A stretch of 64,000 nt of DNA. Source: Echinarachnius parma. Its lineage: Eukaryota; Echinodermata; Echinoidea; Clypeasteroida; Echinarachniidae. The translations under genes were made by a program, and so were the position numbers. Under the pieces are notes generated by a model. It saw only the letters and a list, made by a program, of their open reading frames with translations. It searched no databases and was not told where the DNA came from. Location of the stretch: assembly GCA_037951105.1 (NCBI GenBank), contig JBAMJV010008508.1:27827-91826 (forward strand), read 5' to 3'. Shown piece by piece: positions 54,780 to 64,000 of the stretch (positions are counted from its first letter, which is position 1; every line of letters begins with the position of its first letter).

Positions 54780-55735
54780 AAGGGGGTATACCCACCACCC
54801 AAAAATAATATTCTTATAAATTAATTAAGGTAACAATATTACTGATGACCGGGTTTACGATTGGAATGTCGAGAGACACTTTGTCTGGATGCCTTTGCAG
54901 AGGGGTGTGCAATGGACATTGAAGACAAAGGGCTAGTCAATGTTCACAGGTGCGACACATTGTTTAAAACAGTTACGGATAATTTATGTAATTTTGGCCT
55001 GGACTTATAAAACGGTACCATTATCAACAAAATAATAGTCTTATAAATGAAAGGTAACATCTTTAGTAGTCCATTCCATCAAAAAGTTCAGTAAAATATG
55101 TTTCCAGAAAAAAATATACAATCGGAAAACGCATCACCATACTACAACATGTGTATATGGGTCTGCAGGCACGAAGACTACCTTTGTCCAGAGTGAACGA
55201 ATCGTCCAGGATTCTATTTTCTCCAAACGTACGCGTGAATAGCATTGGTGCACTCGCAAATGTTTGGCCCGTACGGAACCAGGAAATAATAATAGTTCCG
55301 TAAGTGGGGGTAATTAATTGCATTGTTTATACATTACACATTAACCCTTTGCAAAATGTTGGGAATCTATTTGATATCACAAAACGGTACCAGAACTTAT
55401 AATTATGTGTTGTTCTTTGCCTGGTGGTCCCTTTTAATTGTAATTTACAATCCATTGTATTTCTTTTAGTTTGAATTTAGACAAAATAAGCATATTAAGC
55501 CCGGCGCAGACAGAGCCGACTCGACCCGACCCGACTGGTTTCAATCGGGCTAGAGTTGGGCCCGGTCGGTCGGAGCAGATTTATCTTGTTGAATCGGCCC
55601 CAACTGGCATCCGACTGTCTCTCGACTGGCAAAATGTGTGTCGCGAGGCACTGAAAACTGAGCTGATCGGAATGACAACCAGTCGAGTCGGCTCCGTCTG
55701 CGCCGGGCATTAGACAAACTTAGACAAAATTATTC
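54780..55735. repeat. Repeat family D unit 1 (TTAAAGGG ... CCCTTTTAA)
   Basis: CACCACCCAAAAATAATATT, GCACTCGCAAATGTTTGGCC, TTGTTCTTTGCCTGGTGGTC and GACAAAATAAGCATATTA match the unit at 55795-57760. A family C MITE is inserted at 55499-55708. Confidence 0.75.
55499..55708. mobile_element. MITE family C, copy 2, with paralogous empty site
   Basis: It interrupts GCATATTA|GACAAAC; the uninterrupted form GCATATTAGACAAACTTAGA is at 57731. ATTA occurs on both sides (55494-55497, 55709-55712), implying a target duplication of about 4 bp. Ends are as in the 48292 copy. Confidence 0.88.
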
Positions 55736-55794
55736 TTAAAGGGATGGTTGAGTTTTGGTATAGAGATTACAGTTTTGGTCCACCTAACCACCAC

Positions 55795-57765
55795 CCAAAA
55801 ATAATATTCTTATTAAAGAAAGGTAACATCTTTAGTATTCCATTCCATCAACAAGTTCACAAAAATATGTTTCCAGAAAAAATAAAAATAATTGGAAACG
55901 CATCACCATTCTAAAGCATGCGTTCATGCGGTCTGAATTACGCAGACTGCTATGTGTGCGGTGAATTGCAACGTGTGCAGAGCGAACGAATCTCCCGGGA
56001 ATCTATTGTTTACAAACGTGCGCGTGAATAGCATTGGCGCACCCGCAAATGGTTGGCCCGTATGGAACCAGGAAATAGCAGTGGTTCCGTAAGTGGTGGA
56101 AATGAATTGCTTTGTTTATGAATTACACAACCCTAAAGTGTAAAATGTTGGGTATCTATTAACCTAACCAGGCTCTGTGCGTAGCACAGAGCCTGGCATA
56201 TTGAAGTGTGTATTAGGTGTATCGCTCGTAACAATTATTGGTAAAAATAGTATATAAGATACTATACAATTTATATCTGGTTTTATACTTACGACGGATG
56301 TTATCCATGGACATCAATGGTCCACTGTCTTGATACATGAGGCTCCATTCGGTGTATTTATTCACAAAATTAGGTTTTTATCGTCCAGATTGTGGTAAGA
56401 AGCAAAAATTCCAAAATGGTATCCGAATTTGTGTCCACAGTGCGCATACGTGAGGTCGCAGGTCAAACTTTGGCGTACGAGCCAAGATGTACTCAATGTT
56501 AACCTAACCGCCTGGCATATACATCGCTCGAAATCTTGCAGGAACATGTTTGTAGATGGGCGATGAGGTGTTTTATCCTCTTTAAGCAGATTTTTTTTAA
56601 ATTTTGTTTACTTGTACTGCACCCTAAAATACCTATGTACGACGGCGCTACACAAAATTGCTATAAAAACAATGATAACCTACCTCAAATTGATTATTTA
56701 TGTCGATTGTCCTTGTTAGAATCCCGCTGTGCGATGCCGACGGATCGAAAAAAAAAGCCGGATTCTAACAAGGACGATCGACATAAATAATCAATTTGAG
56801 GTAAGTTATCATTCTTTTTATAGCAATTTTGTGTAGCGCCGTCGTACATAGGTATTTTAGGGTGCAGTACAAGTAAACAAAATTTAAAAAAAATCTGCTT
56901 AAAGAGGATAAAACACCTCATCGCCCATCTACAAACATGTTCCTGCAAGATTTCGAGCGATGTATATGCCAGGCGGTTAGGTTAACATTGAGTACATCTT
57001 GGCTCGTACGCCAAAGTTTGACCTGCGACCTCACGTATGCGCACTGTGGACACAAATTCGGATACCATTTTGGAATTTTTGCTTCTTACCACAATCTGGA
57101 CGATAAAAACCTAATTTTGTGAATAAATACACCGAATGGAGCCTCATGTATCAAGACAGTGGACCATTGATGTCCATGGATAACATCCGTCGTAAGTATA
57201 AAACCAGATATAAATTGTATAGTATCTTATATACTATTTTTACCAATAATTGTTACGAGCGATACACCTAATACACACTTCAATATGCGCGGAACCGGAA
57301 TAAAACCTCGCCTATATATCCCAGCATGCATTGCCGATGACTTTGGAGGCGACAGGACAATTTCGAATATTTGTGCGAAGCCGTTTGGGATTAATCATCA
57401 ATTTGAGGTAAGTTATTATTCTTTTCATATAATTTCTATGTAGCGCGCAGATAAAACGCACTTTTGTTCTCTAGAAAAGGTTAACCAAATACAAAAAAAT
57501 TATAATTAAAGGTGATAAAAACACCTCATCGCAAAAACGCTACACCATTTCGATCGTCAGTAATTCACAGCTCTGTGCTACGCACAGAGCTGATCATAGT
57601 TAGGTATCTATTTGATATCACAAAACGGTACCAGAACTTATAATTATGTGTTGTTCTTTGCCTGGTGGTCCCTTTTAATTGTAACTTACAATCCATTGTA
57701 TTTCTTTTAGTTTGAATTTAGACAAAATAAGCATATTAGACAAACTTAGACAAAATTAAAGGGAT
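55795..57765. repeat. Repeat family D unit 2, split by a foldback element
   Basis: It repeats unit 1 from AAAAATAATATTCTTAT to GACAAAATTAAAGGGATGG. The sequence AAAATGTTGGGTATCTATT is broken at 56160 by a 1.44-kb insertion and resumes at 57603. Confidence 0.8.
56160..57602. mobile_element. 1.44-kb foldback element with a 1.09-kb palindrome
   Basis: The host repeat's GGTATCTAT is duplicated on both sides (56151-56159, 57603-57611). The ends TAACCTAACCAGGCTCTGTG and the inverse of CACAGAGCTGATCATAGTTA are related. Sub-terminal CTCTGTGCGTAGCACAGAG hairpins sit at both ends. About 56197-57287 is a near-perfect palindrome with its axis at 56742, so identical ORFs appear on both strands. The 9-10 bp duplication suggests a Mutator-like foldback. 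No transposase seen. Confidence 0.88.
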
Positions 57766-57834
57766 GGTTCAGTTTTGGTATAGAGATTACAGTTTTGGTC
57801 AAACTTAAAGGGTACAACTAGTGCTGTAACTGAC

Positions 57835-57918
57835 CTTGATGATCGGATCGTTTGATCGGATCGGCAAAATTTTATCGATCTTCGAAATCGGATCGATGAT
57901 CGGGATCGGATGATTGGC

Positions 57919-57949
<31 letters not shown>

Positions 57950-57955
57950 GCTTTA
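57835..57955. mobile_element. hAT-like end with GATCGG run and A tract
   Basis: CTAGTGCTGTAACTGACC, then repeated GATCGGATC motifs and an A tract of about 27. Many hAT 5' ends read CAGTGGTGTAACGATC-like. The other end was not found. Confidence 0.4.
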
Positions 57956-58744
57956 ATTTGCATCACTTTGCAACAAAACTGGTTCGTTACTTACTGCACA
58001 TTTTTGTTCTGGTCACTCGATAGTCCGCCGTAGTATTTTTTATAAACATTAAAGCCATTTGGACGACTTAAATCAATATTTTGGATGCGCCGAGGCTGCT
58101 TGCTCGGAGCTGTGCTTCGCGCAGGGCTGGCGCTAGCGTGGCCAACCGGTAGAGATACGGCGGAGAAGACCGTCAGCGGATCGCGAGGCTATGCTTTCAC
58201 GTGCTTTATAACGGCATCGCGGCGCAGCATGCACGCAGCGCAGGTAGCACGCGCGCGACAGGATCTATCTCCGTCCATGTGACCTATTTTTGTTGATGTT
58301 GTTGTTATAATTATAGTTACTTAACTTTTGCATTTTGTTGTTTTTAGTTTGACATCGTTTTTTTATGCTGTTGCTGCATGCATTTTCAGTCAGATTTTTG
58401 CGCATCGCTTGTTTATTTTATCCTGTTTCCTTAATTGAATTGCAGCTTGATTATTAATATTACTCAGTAAAAAATAATAATTAAGAATAAGATATTTTGA
58501 TTTCTTTGTTGCTGTTTTTCACGACTGATTTTCTAAAAAATAACTGGAGTTTATTTAACTTTTTTGTTATTCTTTGTTCTCCTTTAGAATCAGTTTAACT
58601 CGATCAACAATTAGGGTACATGATGTATTATAAGCTACATGCAGTAAATAATTCTGAAAAAAAAAAACCAATAGAAAACATAAAATTAAGGGGACATTTT
58701 TTAAATAAACAAAGTAATAGTAATACACAGGTGTACCCCTAATA

Positions 58745-58770
58745 ATTTTCGTGCCCCCCCCCCCCCCCCA
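58745..58770. repeat. Poly(C) tract region
   Basis: GTGCC plus about 16 C, then AACCAGTCCGACC. From 57960 to 59600 I see no gene: AT-rich sequence, a SINE tail at 59110-59165 and GATGA-rich simple sequence at 59180-59310. Confidence 0.7.
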
Positions 58771-59634
58771 ACCAGTCCGACCACCTTCGCCACTGGCTAC
58801 ATGTGTTTGTTTGTTTGTTTGTATTTGATTAGTGTGTATTGCTTTGTTATTTTGCAACTAGTACATAAGTTTGTTCGCTAATTACTTGTACCAATAGCCC
58901 CAATACCGATCCCCACGTCATTCAACAATCCGAAATGTTTTAGATGTACTAAAAATAATAGCCCCCGCCCCCAAACTTTCCGTCGTCCGGCGTATAGGCC
59001 TACTCAAGAAACAAAGTACCCTCCCCCAGTCTACTGAGAAGTGAGAAGGCTGCCACCCCCTCCCCGATACAAAACGAGTACCGGGTATTATATTTTAAAA
59101 TATATAAATTATTGTTATGTACACAGAGTATAATAATAATAACAATAATATCGATTTATATAGCGCCTATTATGATTGATAAATGACGGAAATGATGAAC
59201 TGATGAGGATGACAATGAATGATCATTATGAAGATGGCGATGCCAATGATTATTATGATAAAAAAGAGGATGGTAATGATCCATGATGAAGATGAGGATG
59301 ATGGTGCATGTTTGACTGGTGATTATAATAATTACTAACATCGAGACGGACAAAGTGCCATTATAATGGAGCTAGGGGCGAAGCAAGAACATTGTAAACT
59401 GCGTCGTGGCAACTCCCCTATAAAATGTAAGTAGTATATAATTTATTATTATTTTTAATTGCGTTACGTACAATTATTGCAATATATGGGGAGGTCCTCA
59501 ATACAGTGTGACAAAAAAATGAAGAAAGCGTTAGCCTAATGGCAGTGTGAACGAAATAATTACAGTTCCCCAATTTGCGTGCCCCCCCCCCCCCCCCTGA
59601 AAAAATACAAAATCACACGGTCGCACATAAACTA

Positions 59635-60990
59635 AATCATAATCAGGGGCCGCAGAATGTTTTGATTTTGGGGGTGGGGGCTGACCACATTTCAATTGTT
59701 ATCATAACTATCTTATCACCATTATTTTCAATTTGACGTTTATATTATGATGTTTTTCATCAAGTATACAATTTCACAAGCCGCCATCCGTCGGAAATAA
59801 TAAGTATTTATATTTTGAACATCATCATGAGTACATAAAAATAAAAATCGCCCCGTCGCACATGGAAACTAAATCATAATCAGGGGCCGCATTGATATTG
59901 GGGATGGGGGAGGGGGCTGACCACATTGTCCACATTTCAATTGTTATCATAATTATCTTATCATCGCCATTATTTTCAATTTGACGTTTATACACCGTGT
60001 CTCAGATAAAACGAAACCGGGTTTCATGGCAGAAATTTTCTGTCATAATGAATAATTTCCTTGATGATATATATATGTCTGAAAAGCTCTGTGTCTCTTC
60101 TTTCATTTGATGTACAACTTATGGCACATATTTCAAGCATGACTGAATTAGAACAATGGAAAGTGGTGTTACCAATATTCCATTTGCACGCATAAATTTT
60201 AAGTTTGGGTGAGTTTTAAGGGTTGTAAACGTACTTATTTTTAAAAAGGACAAACACCACATGAAAGTTCATATTTGTATCTTTTACATGACACCTCATG
60301 CTAAAAAAATTAATGATTTATGCCAGAGAACGAGTACAATGAAACCATGCCTAATTTCTGACCAAATGAGTGAAAGTTGAGTAAGAAGTCGCTCACCTTT
60401 CCTGACAATGGACTTTGATGCATGAGTGAATTTACACAAACATGGGGATCAGGGAAACCATGGGAAACAGGCTAGATCAGGAAAATTACCCATTTGGGCT
60501 GGAATCAAGCATGATTTCATTGTACTCGTTCTCTGGCATAAATCATTTATTTTTTAATCATGAGGTGTCATATAAAAGATAAAATTATGTATTTTTATGA
60601 GGTGTTTGTCTTTACTCAAAATAAGTACGTTTACTACCGTTAAAACTCACCCCAAAACCTCACCCAAACTTGCAATTTCTGCGCGCAAATCGAATTTTGG
60701 TAACACCTCTTTCCATTGTTCTAATTCAGTCTTGCGTGAATTATGTGCCATAAGTTGTACATCAAATGAAAGAAGAGACACAGAGCTTTTCAGACATATA
60801 TATATCATCAAAGAAATTATTCATTATGACAGAAAATTTCTGCCATGAAACCCGGTTTCGTTTTTTCTGGGACAGTCTGTATTATGATGTTGATCATCAA
60901 GTATACAATTTCACAAGCCATCATCCATAGAAATAATAGAGTATTTATATTTTGAACATCATCATGAGTACATCTATATTATAATAAGAG
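59635..60990. repeat. Tandem duplication of a 240-bp segment
   Basis: AATCATAATCAGGGGCCGCA, ATTATTTTCAATTTGACG and CATCAAGTATACAATTTCAC occur at 59636/59723/59759 and again at 59873/59969/60894. The second copy is split by the 59993-60879 element. Confidence 0.85.
59993..60879. mobile_element. 887-bp palindromic Tc1/mariner-type MITE, TA duplication proven by empty site
   Basis: TA (59991-59992) then CACCGTGTCTCAGATAAAAC; right end GTTTTTTCTGGGACAGTCTG then TA (60880-60881). The neighbouring copy of the host repeat reads GACGTTTATATTATGATG at 59735 without the insertion. The arms mirror for most of their length (GACACAGAGCTTTTCAGACA and inverse). Confidence 0.9.
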
Positions 60991-61600
60991 GACGGTGTTT
61001 TTGTCTGTCGCCAAAATGTGTCCAAGATGTGTCCAGAATGCAGTTTTCAAGCTGCGTCTGGGCAATAAAATCGCGATGCAGGTTCTACTTACGAAATGTG
61101 CGTGCGAAAAAAAAACCCGTAGTGCGTTTTACTAACCAAAGTGATGTGTCCAGAATGCAGTTTTCAAGCTGCGTCTGGGCAATAAAATCGCGATGCAGGT
61201 TCTACTTACGAAATGTGCGTGCGAAAAACAAACCCGTAGTGCGTTTTATAACCAAAGTGATACCTCAAACATTGAACAAATTACTACCGGTCAGACGGGG
61301 AGCGTGAGTCTGCGATAAGCTTTCGTCTGGAGCACCTCAGTTGTTTACGAGTTGACCGCTATTGAAGTGCCTTGAAAAAACTGCCGTATCTCTCTTGAAA
61401 CCTTACCAAAATTCATATTTCATATACCAAATGAAAGAAGAATAACCTATTTTTACTGATAAATATAATATTCGAACAAAATAATGTGAGAAAATATTTT
61501 AAAATAGGCATGATCCCACCACAAAACTAAAATAATTTAAGCTTCAAAAAAGTAGAAAATTTCATTATTTATCACCCTTGGGCAAAGCCGAAACTTAAAT
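60975..61600. mobile_element. Possible Helitron-like element with internal tandem doublet
   Basis: TCTATATTATAATAAGAGGA then GTTTTTGTCTGTCG resembles common Helitron 5' ends. CCTTGGGCAAAGCCGAAACT near 61578 resembles their 3' region. A 117-bp unit starting GTGTCCAGAATGCAG is present twice (61029, 61146). No Rep/helicase. Confidence 0.4.
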
Positions 61601-62111
61601 ATATGATTAATCATACATTTATAAGACTTAACACCAAATACCCTGTCAATTTGTTTTATTTTAAAGAGTCATGTCCGGAAAATCCCCAACAATGTCGATT
61701 ACGATCGGACCTGCGATTGTCTCGCGCTACGAGAGTGCATGGCAGTCCCAACAGTTCGTGTAGTGTGTTGTGCGGTACTGGACCGTAGTCCGCCGGTAGT
61801 TCACCCGACTGCAAAACGAGTGTCAATTTCCAACTCTGGAAAGTCAATTAAATCGTTCTTTTTGTGATGTCTGGAGTCATTTCTGTGCTGTATAAGTGAA
61901 TGACTGAATTAATTATGATCTGAACGTGCTTTTTTTTGTTGTATATGCCGATGTTTGGTGCGTGATGGAGATATATAAGACAAAAACAAATTTCTCAAAA
62001 TTTGAAGAAAAAAAACAGGGGATCCTTTCGTGAAGGGCTACCGAAATATGTTGTTCACTTGCATTTTTGTAAATGTCTACTCGAAGTGTATACGTATTTG
62101 TTTTTGCACTT

Positions 62112-63830
62112 AAGCAGTGGCATACCCAGGATCTTTTGAACGGGGGCTTTTAGTCAGCGGGCCGGGGTAGTCGTAGAAAAATTTCAAAGCCGACATCAAC
62201 AATTTTTGACATTTTTCAAAACCGAGGTCATGGTTTTTCAACATTTTCGAAGCCAGGATCACGGTTTTTCGACATTTTCAAGGCTGAGACCACGGTTTTT
62301 CGACATTTTGAGGCCGAGTCTACGGTTTTCGCACTTTCCGAGGCCTAGACCATGGAGCGTACACAAATTTAAAAGCCGAGACCAACAATTTTCGAAATTT
62401 TCAAGGCCGAGGTCACGGTTTTTCAACATTTTCGAGGCCGGGATCACAGTTTGTCAACATTTTTGAGTCCGAGACACCAGTTTGTCGACATTTGCGAGGC
62501 CGAGACTACGGTTTTCTCAGTTTTCGAGGCCGAGACCAACAATTTTTGACATTTTCAAAACCGAGGTCATGGTTTTTCAACATTTTCGAGGCCGGGATCA
62601 CGGTTTTTCAACATTTTCAAGGCCGAGACCACGGTTTTTTCGACATTTTCGAGGCCGAGACTACGGTTTTTCGCACTTTTTGAGGCCGAGACCATGAAAC
62701 GTAAACAAATTTAAAAGCCGAGACCAAAAATTTTCGACATTTTCAAGGCCGAGATCACGGTTTTTTCAACATTTTCGAGGCCGGGATCACAGTTTGTCAA
62801 CATTTTAGAGTCCGAGACACCAGTTTGTTGACATTTTCGAGGCCGAGACTACGGTTTTCTCAGTTTTTGAGGCCGAGACCAACAATTTTCGACATTTTCA
62901 AGGCCAAGGTTACGGTTTTTCGACATTTTTGAGGCCGGGATCACGGTTTTTCGACATTTTCAAGGCTGAGACCACGGTTTTTCGACATTTTGAGGCCGAG
63001 TCTACGGTTTTCGCACTTTCCGAGGCCTAGACCATGGAGCGTACACAAATTTAAAAGCCGAGACCAACAATTTTCGAAATTTTCAAGCCGAGGTCACGGT
63101 TTTTCAACATTTTCGAGGCCGGGATCACAGTTTGTCAACATTTTTGAGTCCGAGACACCAGTTTGTCGACATTTGCGAGGCCGAGACTACGGTTTTCTCA
63201 GTTTTCGAGGCCGAGACCAACAATATTTGACATTTTCAAAACCGAGGTCATGGTTTTTCAACATTTTCGAGGGCCGGGATCACGGTTTTTCAACATTTTC
63301 AAGGCCGAGACCACGGTTTTTCGACATTTTCGAGGCCGAGACTACGGTTTTCGCACTTTTTGAGGCCGAGACCATGAAACGTAAACAAATTTAAAAGCCG
63401 AGACCAAAAATTTTCGACATTTTCAAGGCCGAGATCACGGTTTTTTTCAACATTTTCGAGGCCGGGATCACAGTTTGTCAACATTTTAGAGTCCGAGACA
63501 CCAGTTTGTTGACATTTTCGAGGCCGAGACTACGGTTTTCTCAGTTTTTGAGGGCCGAGACCAACAATTTTCGACATTTTCAAGGCCAAGGTTACGGTTT
63601 TTTCGACATTTTTGAGGCCGGGATCACGGTTTTTCGACATTTTGGAGGCCGAAACAATGATTTTTTGACATTTTCGAGGCCCGAGACCACGGTTTTCGCA
63701 GTTTTCGAGCCCGAGATCATGAAAAATGACAGTCGAGACCGATTAATTTTGGTATTGATACCGCTTAAATTTGGTCTCCAGACCGCTAAAATGTGGTTTG
63801 GAGACCAGTTAAGATTTTAAGATTTGAAAT

Positions 63831-63870
<40 letters not shown>

Positions 63871-63890
63871 GTTCAACCCCCCCCCCCTCA
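62112..63890. repeat. GAGGCCGAGACCACGG tandem array with 681-bp higher-order period
   Basis: Units of about 28-32 bp, (TTTC)GAGGCCGAGACyACGGTTTT and TCGACATTTTC, fill 62205-63720. Marked units such as CCTAGACCATGGAGCGTACA recur 682 bp apart (62346, 63028), and GACCATGAAACGTAAACAAA 681 bp apart. It opens with AGTGGCATACCCAGGATC and ends in a G tract of 30+ (63834-63869) and a C run. Confidence 0.88.
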
Positions 63891-63899
63891 AACAGACAT

Positions 63900-63985
63900 T
63901 TATTTTTTGTTACTACTACTATACTACTACTGATGCTACTACTATTATATCTACTACTACTACTAACAACAATAATACTTCTACA
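63900..63985. repeat. (TAC)n microsatellite
   Basis: TTACTACTACTATACTACTA type triplets run to the right edge. Confidence 0.8.
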
Positions 63986-64000
63986 GCTACATACATAACA

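Noticed and set aside
56362-57122. Two pairs of identical short proteins on opposite strands
   Set aside because: They are mirror images created by the 1.09-kb palindrome; no family similarity seen.
62206-63820. Frames with FDIFEAETTVF-type repeats
   Set aside because: They follow the 30-bp tandem unit and have no independent coding signal.

Overview
The window is invertebrate animal nuclear DNA. It holds small GT-AG exons in long AT-rich introns, with many dispersed inverted-repeat elements, tRNA-derived SINE pieces, microsatellites and long poly(G)/poly(C) tracts. The protein families (SEC63, an RBR-type parkin with all zinc ligands, a FEM1-like protein, a Crypton/DUF3504-like recombinase fragment) and the repeat style suggest a marine deuterostome such as an echinoderm or hemichordate. 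That placement is inference; I cannot name a species.

Layout. (1) About 1-31504, minus strand: SEC63, the J-domain subunit of the ER Sec61/Sec62/Sec63 translocon. Eighteen exons were placed by joining splice sites and reading frame. The gene runs off the left edge, so the C-terminal exons are missing. (2) 31505-34779: spacer made of G/C homopolymers, AT-rich microsatellites and repeats. (3) 34780-42979, plus strand: the parkin ubiquitin ligase gene (PRKN), ten coding exons in head-to-head orientation with SEC63. All Zn ligands, the catalytic Cys and the REP Trp are present, but one extra base breaks the ubiquitin-like domain in exon 1. A 22-bp satellite of about 1.37 kb fills intron 6. (4) 42980-51200: decayed copies of the last PRKN exon, then repeats. 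(5) 51202-53559, minus strand: an uninterrupted 785-aa FEM1-like ankyrin protein, a presumed CUL2 substrate adaptor. (6) 53560-64000: no host gene seen. This part holds tandem and dispersed repeats, including a 1.44-kb foldback element with a 9-10 bp target duplication, an 887-bp TA-flanked palindrome with a paralogous empty site, and a roughly 1.5-kb tandem array with a 681-bp higher-order period.

The most unusual pattern is that many exons of SEC63 and PRKN have decayed partial copies of themselves ('exon echoes') in the neighbouring introns. They carry stops or frameshifts but often keep one splice site. Several insertions can be dated or defined precisely because the same locally duplicated DNA exists nearby without the insertion. 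SEC63 (ER protein import), PRKN (mitochondrial quality-control E3) and the FEM1-like protein (CRL2 adaptor) all touch proteostasis, but nothing here shows joint regulation.
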